Of a DNA stretch of 64,000 bases, positions 22,831-35,775 are shown in pieces. The DNA comes from Hymenolepis diminuta (lineage: Eukaryota; Platyhelminthes; Cestoda; Cyclophyllidea; Hymenolepididae), in the NCBI GenBank assembly GCA_900708905.1, contig CAADRB010000033.1, positions 1,662,703 through 1,726,702 of the forward strand, read 5' to 3'. Under the pieces are notes generated by a model that worked only from the letters and a program-made list of their open reading frames with translations, did no database searches and was not told the DNA's origin. Each line of letters starts with the position of its first letter. The stretch's first letter is position 1. Both the position numbers and the translations under genes were made by a program.

Positions 22831-23829
22831 TACTCGAAGTGAGTGGGTGATAGAAGCCGAGGGAAGATATATAACTTTAAATCCATGTTAATATCACGTT
22901 TATTACTATTTACAGTTTCATTTTCTGTTTTTTCTGAAAGTGCATAAGGTGTTCTCATCTTACGCATCCGGCATAAGAAGAGTGGTTACTTGGCTAATTG
23001 CTTCTTAACATGCTTGGTGTATCTGGGAGGAAATTTTTAATCTAACAGGATTGGCCAGCTTTCAAATGATAGCCAGTACGATCACTAATATTTTCAAATA
23101 TAATCTTTCTAAGTAATTTCTAAATGAGTTAAAACATCAGTTGAACTGAGTGGAGAAAAAAATAGGTCTGTAAATGTGAATGTCAAAATTTGCCTTCTTT
23201 AAATGCGCATATTTAACATTCTTCAGCTGTATGTTTTGTATACTGAAGAGGACAATATGATATAAGTGTTCTACTTAATGAAATATGTAGAAACATTGAG
23301 CAAAACAGCTACACATTCTTATAATGAGAAATCATCTAAGCACAGAGAACAGTAAAATTCCCCGTGAAATGATGTTTGAAAATGTAAAATAAGTCAAAGT
23401 GTGTTGCAAACTGAGAATTATATTTCCTCTTAACCCCCTCCGCTGTTGTATGCATTGTTGCGCGGGTTTGATGTTCCCATACTCAGATACATTTTTATGA
23501 CTGATGCTTGTAAATTTGTTTCCTCTTCTAAGAATATTGTCAAGTGTTCTATTTGGCATTTAAGTATTCAGATCTACTATCTAATAATGGATTTCTATTT
23601 GAAAAGGTTACTAAATAATTCCAAAGTGAATGATTTCTCCCTATATTTTTGCTCCCTTCATTAGACATTTTTACCTTTAATAAATATTTACGACCAGTAA
23701 GTTGGCCATTAATTATTGCTGACCGTCAGTCATAATATTTTACATTTTTTTAAATAGGGGAACAGACATCTTTAAAGGAGCCCTGAATACCTTAGTTGAA
23801 TATTTTATCCCAAAGTTGTCGTCAGAACT
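22831..23829. other. Region without a recognised gene
   Basis: AT-rich spacer between the two mariner pieces. Overlapping short frames on both strands at 23332-23664 look like chance. No inverted repeat joining the two transposon pieces was found. Confidence 0.45.
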
Positions 23830-24040
23830 GAGGAAGGACCTCACCTTCGTGCCCATAATAGTTGAGACGTCGGTGGAGTCCGCCCGCATATAGCCACCTA
23901 CCATTTCTTGAATTGGCTTTGTCGATGAAAAACCAAAGACGCTCCTGTTCTTCTGGGTGCTTCAATTTTTTTAAGAGTCATTTTACATGCATTAAACGAT
24001 TCTCCTGATTAGTTTTTGTCCACGTAAACTAACCTCACCT
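23830..24040 (-). mobile_element. Mariner transposase fragment, inverted
   Basis: Read on the minus strand this matches 22190-22400 of the plus-strand relic. Both carry the TTACGTGGACAAAA string, then ATCGTTTAATG, TTGAAGCACCCAGAAG and GGTGGCTAT in the same order. It decodes in part to RLWFFIDKANS and GRWLYAG, close to the mariner segment around the first catalytic Asp. Relative to the other piece it has its own indels, so the two are separate copies and not a simple hairpin of one event. Confidence 0.8.
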
Positions 24041-27000
24041 ATAGGTATATATATGTTTTCCCTTTCTTTTTGAGTAATTTATAAAAATAATCGGTGATAG
24101 TGGAAAATTATGTTTTTTTATTTGAAACATCGGTGATTTTCAGAATTTAGGGATTTTTCATTTCACCTACCACCTAGTAAGCGTGGTTTCAAGCTCCAAC
24201 GAAACTGTCGTGACGTAAAATCTATCTATCGCCTGCTCGTTATTGAATACTTTTGTTGCCTCACTCCTGTAAAAGATATGTTACCCTTGTTCCGACTATT
24301 TATTCCTGTAGATGTATTTATTTATGGCATTCTAAAATTTTCATACTTTTGGGGTCATTGTGATTATTCATGGCAATGCCAAAACCTAGTTTTAATTATA
24401 GGAACGAATCAAAATTAGATGAACTGGAAACAAGTCCGATCAGATATGAATGGGGAGAGGGATTAAAAAAGAAAGAGATAATGGAAGCAGGGTGTCATGA
24501 ATCTTTCATTTTTTAATATCTGTAGGCTTGAGTTGTCCATATTCTCATAAGGAGTATAGTTCACTGTGCAGATTTAATTATTTGAACTCTCGATTTATGG
24601 GTGAGATAATATATTTATGATATTCATATATATTTTTGGTTGACCGACTTGATTCTGTGGTGGAAGATGCCAACTCGATTTATTTGTGCCTTCTTGTGGT
24701 CAGGAGTAGTAGATAAGGGAAGAAAAGAGATTTTAACATGGTGCGGGATCTTAGAATTCGTAATTAAAAATAATTACCTCTGGTATAGACAACTTTTCCT
24801 GTAAAAAATGAAACCTTTATATATATATATATAATTGTTTTCGGTTTCATGGTCAGTTCTTTGGCAATATTAAATAATCTGCCGGTGTCTTTGTTTGCCA
24901 TATCCTAGTATACGATTTCATTTTTTAAGATGTGTATTTCAATTACTCTTAAATGTTTATGTAGCTGATGATTAGACAGGTTAGACATTAAGCAATACGG
25001 GTTCCAAAAATTACCACTCAGAAACCATATTTAGCAATACATTTAAACATTAAAAAGCGAGTGCATTTTTGGATCCCGATTAAAAGGTAAAACTAGTTCG
25101 TCAAGAGTAATTTCCCCATAACCTCATCTAAAGATAAGGCATTGGGTGCAACGAGTTTTATCTTGCAAATAAATTCTCCATTCCATAGTAAATTTGAAAT
25201 AACTTGCGTCAACGGTGTAAACCTGTCTTATAAATAAATAAGCTAAAATACGAAGATGCTAACTTTATTAGAATATCAGACAAATCAAATGCATACGTAA
25301 TCTTGCGCTCCTTAATGGTACAAAGTAATACTAGGATCATCGAAAAGGAGAAAAGAACATAGATCATTAATTGTCTGTCAAAATTCGAATAGCTGATCAT
25401 AAAGGGGTTAACTTCTGTAAAGTTTGTTCTTTTGCTGTTTATTATTTCAGCTTTTATTTCTAACAAAACTAAACATCAAAATTAATATTAGTTTATAGCT
25501 GTATTCTCCAATGATTTAGAAGACAAATATTCTAGATGAACAGGTCAGTTTTAACATTCCATTAATAGAAAATCAATTGCCAGTTCATATATATGCGGCA
25601 CCAAATGTGTTTTCTGAATTGAATACGCTTAAAATGAACTTTTCTGTCTTGATTAAAGGATGGAATAGGGTTATATTCCACTCAGACTAAATTCAAATAA
25701 AAGATTCGTTATTTAAATCTTCATAGCATCATTTTATCGTCTCTATAATTGTTATTATAATACTCCCTTCAACCAGTCTCATTTTCTGAGAACAATGTTA
25801 CCATAATGTTAATGTGTCAGTATCTCATTTGCGAAATCAGATGTCGCGGGTTTAATGCGCATCGGTGAACATACAGGGAGTGGAATAACTTACTGTACTG
25901 GCTAAGTCTGACTAATAAAGACCTTGACTAAAATGCGGTTTCTCATCAGAAGGACTCCATGATACTATCATTCTACCCAAAATGAGTGCTGGAAAACAGT
26001 TTCAAAAACTATTTGGTATGATTGTGTTTTTTATTATTATTGTAATGCAATGAATTTTGACCATTCGCTTCTAACTGTTCTTTGGATCTAAGGATATATT
26101 TTCACTGAACTTTCAACCTAAATTCGGCTATCAATCAGTTTTGAATATTGAGAGTGTGAACTGTCCCTTATGAACCTACAGAATATATTTTGAAGTTTAA
26201 ATTTTTGAATGTTTTATCATTAAATTGTGTCTTAAAGAATCCCGAACTCAGTTCAACCGTGATTATTATTCTGGCTTTTATTGTTTGCTTCTATCCAACT
26301 GTTTTCCCACCTGGTTGCACCACTGTTTATATTCTTAAATGAGTGTCTTCATTAGAAATTGCAGTTATTGCATAGCGGTGCCAGCGAAGTCTTAACACAA
26401 TCTACCTACTTGCTTATTTTTTTCTGTTTTTTTATTTATCTATCCGATTCCTTATAATAAAATCAAATCATGCACTTAGAATGCTGATACTGTTGCAAAA
26501 ATCCCTGTCTATAGAATAACTCTCTTTCCAAGATTTAACCTGAAGATTTTCTACTCCGAACCGTCTTTGACTGTTGAGGATGATTTGCAGACTTGTGAAG
26601 CCAATAGGTGTTTCATAAAACGATCTCGATGATACTTAATAGGTCAATGGAAATTATAAAATGCTAATAATACTTTTAAATTGTCTGAGTAGAAGGGAGT
26701 TTAATTCTAATGGGAAAATAACCATAGATACGTTTGGCTAATATTGTCAGAGTGCGTTTTTCTTAATTATTTTTCTTTTAATTTGATCAACTCAATCTGT
26801 ATTACTATCAGTTTAGTACATTTAAATTAACGCTAATAATTTCTCTGTTTTCAGATGATTCAGAAGAAAAACGCCCTTTGAGTATCCTACGGTTTCCACT
26901 ATCTCTTTCCTTGAAAACCACTTTTCCCAGTGATCACTTTCTTCATTTTGACTGATCAGTTTATTATAATGTAAGTCATAAAAATTCGGTATTATAAAAA

Positions 27001-27102
27001 TTGTTTTCATATGAAGCCTCCCTAGTAAGAAACTCTTAATCTACCTCCTTTCTTAGTCTGACATAATCAGTATATTTGACCATTAAACTCACTAAATTTG
27101 CA
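24041..27102. other. Region without a recognised gene
   Basis: About 3 kb of AT-rich DNA with no recognisable gene. A (TA)n run is at 24818-24833. Minus-strand frames at 25209-25466 (85 residues, hydrophobic middle) and 26822-27010 match nothing known to me. I see no promoter or RNA gene. Confidence 0.5.
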
Positions 27103-27166
27103 CGGATGAACATCTAACCAGCGTCCTCTAACTTCGAAAACGAACATGTAAACCGCTGCGCCACCC
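27103..27166 (-). repeat. tRNA-derived SINE head
   Basis: On the minus strand it begins with GGGTGGCGCAGCGGTTT, a near-perfect tRNA box A (TGGCGCAGCGG), followed about 40 bases later by a weak box B region. No acceptor stem can be formed, so it is not a tRNA gene. It is the clearest box A among the tRNA-like modules of the window and the only one outside the three composite arrays. Confidence 0.65.
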
Positions 27167-27359
27167 CCGCTAATTTTCTTATTCCTCTAAATAGAGGTAA
27201 AGAAGCAACTGATAGTATTCAAGAGCCAAATCTTAGTAAAGTTCCATAGTGGAATCATCAAAACTAAGCCATGCTTAATCAAATAATTTTCGAAAATCGA
27301 TAATTTCAAAATTGACGTATTATTTTGAAAAAAAAATTTATTATGTTCTCTGATTCGAG

Positions 27360-28045
27360 ATGTCAACTTTACTAAAAGGTCTGCACAAGTGCATTTTCCT
27401 TAATTGCTGTTCTCTTAGTTTTACCGAATTGGACGTTGATAGGGCATCGAAGACAATTCTAAACTGCCGAAAGTCTGCAAGTCTGAAAGCAGTAAGAGCA
27501 GAAGTTAAGAATAGTCAGAATGTCTGAAAGGCCTTTCTTCATCTGATTTTTATTTGGATTGGTGTCTTCATTAATCTGTGGAAGACGGTTTGATCTTCCA
27601 CTCACTACACTCGAGGCAGAAGACGAATGCAAACGACTCTATTCACCCAGTCATCCGGTAAAGAATCATCATGATCATAAGCCTGTCCAAATCATAACAT
27701 TCAGTTAAGTATTTAGCTTAGTTTAGTGGGAGTAGCATTGTTTACATAGAAGGAAATGGAATTAAACCTGGGTAGGAGTTGAGCCGATTTAAACAAGTGG
27801 TAAACAATAGGCATCATGGGTATGAAATTATCTTTAATATTTAAAAGTAGGGGTCGAGTTACATCTCCAAGAAGCCTACTGTGCAGAAACCGTATCGTAG
27901 GAAAGATTCTTGATATGTTATTACCCCTTTAATTTCCCACAAAATAGGAGGGAAAATGTGGATATGCTATGGAAACTTGAATTATGAAAGCTCACAGAAA
28001 ATATCATTTCATAGCTACTAAGCTAAAAAGTGTGCGGTAGAATTT
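27360..28045 (+). repeat. Young repeat R, copy 3 (mosaic, with internal deletion)
   Basis: Matches 15440-16425 of R copy 2 in three parts. 27360-27470 is clearly homologous but diverged. About 290 bases, including the G-rich tract, are then missing. 27498-27822 is nearly the same as 15842-16167. From 27823 to 28045 homology continues but differs at many positions. The near-identical centre flanked on both sides by older homology indicates gene conversion more than insertion of a mobile element. Confidence 0.85.
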
Positions 28046-28889
28046 GAGTCTAGATAGTGTACAGAAGTGAGAATGCTAGATTAAAATGCAAAATGCTAAG
28101 CAGTTAGAACCATTCCATAGCAAATTAGGGTAATGAGTAAAAATTAATATGACTGAAGAGCACTATAGTGTTTTATTTGAATTACGAAATTCCCCCTTTT
28201 CATTAAAATTACGTAGTACGATGTGATTGTTTTTACAAAGTGGAATAGATTTGAGGTTCGATGTAATGCAGTGAGAGTGTAAATCTGATGCACTTATTAA
28301 AAGTTTATTTATATTCTGCACTTGTCGATTTTTTAATGCGCATTCTTCCTACTATATAGATATTTCTAACAAAATTTTGCACCTTGTTGTCCTAATAATC
28401 AATTAATTAACGAGAAATTGTGTTTAACTAAGTTTTTTCCTGCAGAAGTTCGAACTATGGACTCTCAAATATTTTTATGTAAATAATTTTCTTAATGTGG
28501 TTTCCTTTTCTTCTTTCTTACGCGGAAATGAAAGGGACATAATTAAAACACTAACAACTCTTTTCAACTGATATAACCTACAAATTACTTACTCTGTATT
28601 TTCTTTAAGCCTTCAGGAGCTCTAATAGAACATAGAATATTAAACTAAAAATAAAAATTTCATTTTGCATGTTAATTGCGATAAGTGCAAGTGGCTTTCA
28701 AGGAAACCTCAAAAATGGTAAAGTGGTGTGTTAAACATTAAAATTCATCCGCCTTATTTCTGCCATTATTAACGGAATACCCACTTTCAAAATATTCGGA
28801 CTGCTCGTAAAAATGGGCGATCTATTCTCTAAGGATTTCGACTTTGGGATATATCGTTAGAAATATGTGGAGGTGACCAAGACAAGGTA
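28046..28889. other. Region without a recognised gene
   Basis: AT-rich and non-coding in appearance, with no open frame of note. Nothing else seen. Confidence 0.5.
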
Positions 28890-29750
28890 ATGAAAGTTTG
28901 GATATTTGGGAGTTACCGATAAGTAGCAATGAGTATGTCGCAAATTCCCAATCAGCCTTTCACTTATTTTAAGAATTTGATATGTTCAATCATTGACTCC
29001 TTATGCATTTGGTAAAATTGAGTTGTTCTTATAAAATATTTTATAAGGAATTGATCGGTAAATTTACTTTCCTCCCATATTCTCAGGGCAAATTTATATG
29101 CAATTATTAACCTACTAATGCACCCACTTACCGGTCCTTAAACCAATGTGAAGCATTATTCTTAATGAAATAAACCTATCAAAAACGGAACTCTCTTCCT
29201 TTTTCATTATTAATCTATTGACTCGAAATATTCGCTTGAACAGAAACAACAGCTTAGGAGTTACTGTAAAGGACAGAGAAGTCTTGTTATGCTATAATTT
29301 ATCTAGCGTCCAAAAGTTCAGCAAATACAGGATAGGGAGAAGACAAGGAATATGGTACATATACTTGTATTAGGATTGGAAAAATGAGTCACATTAAAAT
29401 TATGGGGCATAGATGAGAGAGAGGAGCAAAGGAAGTTAAGACGAGAAACGGATATTTGGGACTAACCGATAAGCAACAATGATTAAGTCGAAAGTTTCAT
29501 CTATTCAACTAATGACTGTAGGTACATTTAGTACAACTAAATTTTTTGAAGGCTAAATACTAAATAATAGTTTCGTAAGTAGTTTCGTTCCATTTTGCTC
29601 TAGGCAATTTTCTATTCAATCACTCACCTACCGCTAAGACTATCAGTATTCCACCAATATCTTAGTTGCTATACCAATACGGAATTTTGTTCGACTTAGT
29701 TTTTATTGATGAAGTAAACCTGTTAAAATCTGAAATATGTTGCCCTGAAA
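28890..29750 (+). repeat. Degenerate tandem duplication
   Basis: 28890-29190 and 29440-29750 are direct, diverged copies with a period near 550 bases. Shared landmarks: GGATATTTGGG followed by ACCGATAAG, later a CTCAGGGCAA/CTCTAGGCAA block and ATGAAATAAACCTAT/ATGAAGTAAACCTGT. The origin is unknown; neither copy is coding. Confidence 0.55.
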
Positions 29751-31324
29751 CAGGTCTAATTCAGGCCGTTCTACATTTTCATTTCTCCTCCTGCATATTG
29801 TTTTATGAAAAAAGTTTAGGAGAGAAATAGCACTTAAAAACTTAGCTCGATGAGATTCTTTTGATCTTCCTGAAAAATGGATACTAGATAAAGGATTACT
29901 TTATCGCATATGAAGCCCAATTGTATAACGATAAGAGTAAACAAACAGTTCTCCACATGCGGTTGTTAACGAACACTCAATAATCATAAAATAGTGAGTA
30001 CAAAACACTGACTCAGCGAAGATGAGATAGCTAAAACTGTAAGGTAGTGAAGTTTCGTAAGCTGTATTCACTCAAGATGATTAGTTCTATTATTTTTATT
30101 TTTATTAAACTCTAATTTCGTGATAGCCTGCTGAATATAAATCACACCTTCTAATATTTTTATAACTTCCACGATCATTATCCTAAACAGGACGAGATAG
30201 TATTGATAGTCAGTAGCTCCCGTGATTCTGGTGCAATTTCTATTTGCAAATAACCCTCTGCTAAATCGAACTTTACGAAGCATTTGCCACCAGCCAGTAT
30301 TGAGAAGAATTGGTGTTATTTAACAGTTGGGCTCCAATACGACATTTAGACCGTTAGAATAGTCGGCGCATCGGATAGTTCCATTTGCTTTTCCGAACAA
30401 CAACGGCAAACAACAGCAGATTTCAGAACGCCTCTTTTTTCCATACAACTAAAACCATTCAGTATCAAGAAAGTGTTATTAGGAACTGGTAAAGGATAAC
30501 GATAGGTACAGTCCATTTTGAATAGGAAAAAGGTTTTAAAACTCCTCTTTGTCCCACATGTTTAATTTCTTCGTCCACCATAGACAAGGTCGCAATTGAA
30601 ACTGCCCACTTAGGAAGGAAGACTGACTGAGCATTCTACTTTTACTTTTTATAATCTCCAAAAGCATGACCGCAAACGGGACAGGAATGGGACAGAGAAT
30701 ATGATGTGATTCCTCCAGTGATGAGAAGACGAGGAAGACGTCTATCACTAGTCAGAAATCTAAAAAGTGGTTAAAGAAAATTTGAGTTTTAGATAAAGGA
30801 GAGAAGCGATGGACATTAGAGCTGATAAACACAAGATTAAACAAATGAAACTAGCCGAAAGGAAATTTAAGGAAATTAGGTTAGAAATTCAAATACCGAA
30901 TAGGTACCATAAGTAAAATTCTTCTTTTCTTTTGGGAATTACGAGCACGATTATTAATTTTCTATTTATTCAGTTCCTGCAAACCAGATTTAATAACAAC
31001 CAGGATCATCCGAGATTTAACCTCTTAAAATAATAAATCAGATTGATTTTAAGGAATATATTGTCGTCCTATTCCCCAGGGTAAGTTTCGAATTTACTAT
31101 TTCCCCATCTTACAGTCGACCATAATACATCAAACTACCTGTAGTTTTCTAAGTATTCGTAAAGTGAATTTAGACTTGTACTCAAATAAAGTTATTGTCG
31201 CTAAAATAAATGTTATGAAACTAACTATGAATGGAACTGATGAAATGGTTTTCTGACACTATGAGTTATTAACTTCATTTTACACCGCTCTTCTTTCTCC
31301 GATCTTATTCTGTTTAAAACAGTA
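29751..31324. other. Region without a recognised gene
   Basis: Minus-strand frames at 30068-30283 and 30536-30748 match no family known to me. A string near 29978-30003 resembles the start of repeat family S, but the match does not continue. Nothing else stands out. Confidence 0.45.
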
Positions 31325-33600
31325 GAATCAGAAAGGCGATAATGGTCAATGTGTATGTGTGTTAAATCAGAGGTCACTAGATCAACGTTTAACGGTGTGA
31401 ATCCAGAGACGTGGATGGCCAACTGCACTAGTAGCTCCTTTTCAACAAGAAGTGGTAGAATGCGAGTTTGCCATGATAGGAAACTGCGTGACTCCTACGC
31501 TCTACTCAGGTTAATTCCTGTTATCACTCTACATAAAGGGCATGGCAATTTTTTCATTTATAGGAAACTCTTTTCTTAGAAATTGGACAATAACCAGATG
31601 ATTTTTTTGTGGGCCCTCAAGGAAATTATTTGAGATTTCTGTCGGTCCATTCATTACTTATTTTGGGCACAGTACCACCACAGAGCCTCTCTAACGAGGA
31701 ACTCATTATGCCACCTCCTTTAGTAGTCAAACCTAGTCAAGGAGTTTGGTAATCTACATCTCTGGATGTGCATCGAATTCGTAACCTCTGACTTTACAGA
31801 TAAATGGGCTACCTGCGAAGGCTTCTGTATGGGAACAAATAGAGATAATAGAAGTCAAATAAAGTTTTCAGTTGAGTACGAATACCAATCTATTTATAAT
31901 TAATGATCCTCATTTTATTTCCACATATATGGACAAAATATGTGAATTTTCCGACCTCAAAGTAGCCAAATGACAGACTTTCGAAGACATTAAATTGTTC
32001 AGATAACGATTTAATGATATTCTTGCACATTTCGTTTCTAATAGGGCATTCAACTCGAACTTAAGATACCTATTAGATTAAGAGGTTACTGTCGGACATA
32101 TTTCCTTATTTATACACCTTTGTTGCTTCTAATCCACACGATCTCCAAATAATAAAATTCCTCATAGATCGCATCGTAATCAAATCACCATGCTTCAAAC
32201 GAAACTGTTTCTTTTCTTTCATTTAGTTAACTTTGGTAGAATTTTAAAACTGTCGAGATTTTAAAATAATGTTGACATCCATTACGATCTAACCTTCGAG
32301 CACATGATACTTTCTTAATTTCTGGGTTGTAGGAATTGATAGAGTAGAATCTGAATGCAATGATAACGTCTGCCTAATCAGAGGTCGCGAATCAATGCTC
32401 TTAGGTGAACATCCAGTGGTGGGGGTAACAATGCACTAATTAGTCCCGATCAACAACAGGGACGGTGAAGCGCGAGTTTTTCATAGGAGGGGACTCTGTG
32501 TTAAGTGCAGAAAACGCTTTCTAGGATGGACTTGGAAAGTCATCCGTTATGGAAAAATCTCAGCCCCTGGAATCATAATGAAATTATTTTGCAGATTTTT
32601 AGAGTAATGTCCAAGCCCAACTAGGATATCGTCATGGACCCTCTTTGATGAGAAAATCACATCCTACCATCCCTTTGTTAGCCAGTCTTAATCAGTGAGG
32701 TCGACTAATCCAGTCATGGGATAAGCACTTATGAAGATCGAGCTCGTGATCTCTGACCTTGCAAACAGACATGTTAACTCCTGCTTAACCAATGTAAAAT
32801 TCAAGTCTTATAGTTAATTCTCTCAGTTTAGAAGGGAAGTAAATGGACAAAATGGAAAGATTTGATTTGAGTATAAAACGCTAATAATAACTAAAAATAT
32901 TGTCTGGTGAAATTTTCACGCGACTTTATTTCAAAATCCAGCTGACCAAAACCGTGAAGTCAGTCTGCTTTCTTACTGTCTCTAACACTGAAATATACTT
33001 TAAATTCGAAGATGACCAGTTGATCAAAAAATTGGAATTTTAAGTCTGTTAGAATTTCAACGTTGTTAAAACATCAGATAGTGGGACAAAACACGTTAAA
33101 AACACTATATTTTAGAACTTTCGCACATTTTCATGAAAGTTTGCATTCGGCTAGAACTGGAGATAAAAATTGGACTAAGAGGTCACCAGTAATAAAACTT
33201 TCCTTAATTCTTGCATTTTGTCGTTATTTTTTCCAAATTCACGTCCGTCGATAAATAATAAATTCTTCGTTGATTATGTCAAAATTAAAACAAAATTATT
33301 TCCTCTCTTTATTTACATTTGTAAGGGAGCAGCAGATATCATATTTTATTTGATTTACAAACTTATAAAGATGCTGATCTTTCGACCATCATACTTCCAC
33401 AATCCATTAGGAAATATGTTTGTAGTACTTGAATTGTTCGGAGGAAGGCATCCTGGAATCCCTCTTACTAGAAACTTGCCCTCTTATGCCCCCTTGTCGA
33501 TTAGATTTAACCAAGGCGGTTAGTCACCGGTAGGCATTGACCTTACGACCTCTGATTTGGCAAACGTGCATAATGGCCACTGCACCACCAGCGCAGTATT
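31325..33600. repeat. Degenerate composite repeat array Y with tRNA-like modules
   Basis: Related to arrays X and Z. Minus-strand tRNA-like modules are at 31764-31822, 32728-32790 and 33532-33590; plus-strand ones are near 31335-31395 and 32360-32405. The module at 33532-33590 on its minus strand keeps GGTGGTGCAGTGG, a good box A. 32790-33200 aligns well with 5395-5760, including AATGGACAAAATGGAA and AATCCAGCTGAC. The array lies about 3 kb upstream of zinc-finger copy B, as array X lies just upstream of copy C, so it is probably part of the ancient duplicated unit. Confidence 0.6.
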
Positions 33601-35464
33601 TTTTTACCATCTCAGTTATGGGATCTAAGTTATCTCATCTATCGCTATGGAGCGCAATTTCTCATTTCTCCAAATAATTACCTTTTCCGTATTTCTTTTT
33701 CTTTTCGATACTTCGTATACAATTTAGTCTGTCAATTTTACTTACCACATATTGGCTAACTTCATTGTATTAATATTTTGTAATAAACAAGCTTCTCAAA
33801 GAATTTTTACCCTCTTGTATCCCTCCACAGAGACTGATAGTTAGGTGGCTCTACAATAGAGTTTGCCACCCCGAGCTTTCGATAGAATCAGTAATAATGT
33901 GGACGTCCCTGTTAGTAGTTTACATCACTAATCATATGTCTCAATAAATTCAATCGTAATCTTCCGTCTACAGGGTTCCTAAAAGTTATATTGAAGCAGT
34001 TTGCACCAACTATTATTCGACTTCTATATAACTTTCAGTAACTTATTTGACTTCATTCACAGATTCCACAGTGATTAGCACTGATAAATATTTAATATAA
34101 TTAGACTTCTTTCGAATCGAAGCTGACTAACTCTTATTCTCGTCAAAGGAATGCAGACAACAGGCAGCACTACTCGCATACACACTCAAGAATCCGGTTA
34201 AATTCACATGAAATTACCACCAGAGCCCTTTCACACGCACGCATTGTGGAAATTAGAGGAGAAGAGTAGAGAAGTGGTAGGGGGAGGAAGATGATGCCTA
34301 ATCTCTCCAGACAACAAGCAGCATCTCTAACTGAGTTCCTCTTTCACTCTGTGTATGTGCACACACACACACACACATATAGAGAGAGAGAATTTCGGCT
34401 CACGGATTTTTCTCATAGAGATTCTTTTTTTAGGTAAAAGGAAGACGTAATGACTTTATTAAAAGCCCTGTTCTCACACTTAATAGAAGTTAACAGTTGA
34501 TAGATAAAAGGAACAGGTATAAACTTGATACTATTTCCCTACGCTTGTTCTATCAATGGAAAAGAACTTTCATTCTAAATATTTTTCATTAGTAGTAATA
34601 GTTCAGTTAGAGTAGTTTGTCCCAAAAAATTACTCAAGATTAGAATAGTTCTGACGGTTAAATCCCTTTAAAAATCGTTATTTTAATTAATTTGAGATAG
34701 TCTATATTTTGCTCGAAATTCTACGAATAAATTAGTTAAATTTCGCTAGTGCTGGTGCTTAAAATATCGATGTTTCTCGTAATCGATAGCAAAGTTAATT
34801 TCAGCTTGCATTGTACGTTAGCGCATCTCCAAGCTGTCATCTAAATGCCTAAATTAATCGATCAATTTTGCTTCCAGTTACTATTCAAAATAGCACTATT
34901 GAAATCAAATTGCTCAAATTATTCAACACATTGACGATAAGATTCCAATTTCCGTTTCAAGGGAAATACATAAAATTCATTGTCATCTTCAAATGTCTAA
35001 AGGGTGAATTTAATTGTCATCGCTAAACCCATTATTTGTGGTCAGTCAACGGATCACACGCAACAAATATTGTCCTTGAAAAGTTCGATCAAATATTTTT
35101 GAACTAATTTGGAATTAAACTAAATAAAAGTTATCGAATTCCCCTTATGCACACAAAAATTGTCACCCCTTTTTCTGTCAAAAAGTGGCCTTGTGAAACA
35201 GGCAATTGTACTTTCTGTAGATTTTTATCCCAGCTTTTTCCAAGAATTAGCTTCGATCTTAGAGGTTAAAAAGTGCCCTAAAAAATAACACCGCACAACA
35301 CCATAGTTTGTATCTTGGGGTAATTACAAGAATACTCTTAAAGCACAAGTCAACTGGGATGGGGTTTGGCACACACACATCTTAGTGATCTCCCTACTCA
35401 CTTTGATCTCTCATGTCTGATTGCGTTGTCATAGAGGCGCTATCTCTTGCACTTTTGCGTCATC
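33601..35464. other. Region without a recognised gene, with a microsatellite
   Basis: No open frame of interest. A compound microsatellite lies at 34360-34391, a (CA)n run of about 18 bases followed by TATAG and (AG)n. The surrounding stretch 34140-34350 looks richer in GC than its neighbours. Confidence 0.5.
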
Positions 35465-35488
35465 TGGGACTAGGTGTGTCTAGTCCCA
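35465..35488. repeat. Perfect short inverted repeat
   Basis: Arms of nine bases, TGGGACTAG and its reverse complement, separated by GTGTGT. It could be a hairpin or a dimeric protein site. It lies 170 bases upstream of a cluster of transcription-factor consensus motifs. Confidence 0.7.
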
Positions 35489-35654
35489 TTTGGGGGTGAC
35501 TGTAGGCATTCATTTATTATTTTACTTCTTTAAGGATCTTTCCATGTGAATTCCAGTTTTGTGCCTCACAAAATCGATTCCACAGTCCTCTATAGAGAAG
35601 AAGAAAAAGAACAAGAAAGGCAGCATTCTCGCGGTGAGTAGTGTTCACCAAGGG

Positions 35655-35775
35655 AACAGATGAGTCATCATAAGCACGTGCATGCGCGGCGCGTTGCACA
35701 GTGCGCAAAGCGCAGCTGCTTGCTTTAGCGTATCGATTTCTTCGTTAGCCTCCCAGCCGGTGCAACCGGTTAATT
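35655..35775. promoter_or_regulatory. Candidate regulatory cluster upstream of zinc-finger copy B
   Basis: In 120 bases there are exact consensus strings for AP-1 (TGAGTCA, 35661-35667), an E-box (CACGTG, 35675-35680), an NRF1-like GCATGCGC (35680-35687) and a Grainyhead-type AACCGGTT (35764-35771). The block is visibly richer in GC and CpG than its surroundings. It lies about 1.2 kb upstream of the copy B promoter, and no similar block was seen next to copies A or C. The motifs are seen; function is inferred. Confidence 0.4.

Noticed and set aside
31349..31579. 76-residue plus-strand frame
   Set aside because: It runs through a tRNA-like module and spacer of composite array Y; the related positions in arrays X and Z are not open.
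33218..33523. 101-residue hydrophobic plus-strand frame
   Set aside because: It lies in the degenerate part of array Y and matches nothing known; hydrophobic frames of this size are expected in AT-rich DNA.
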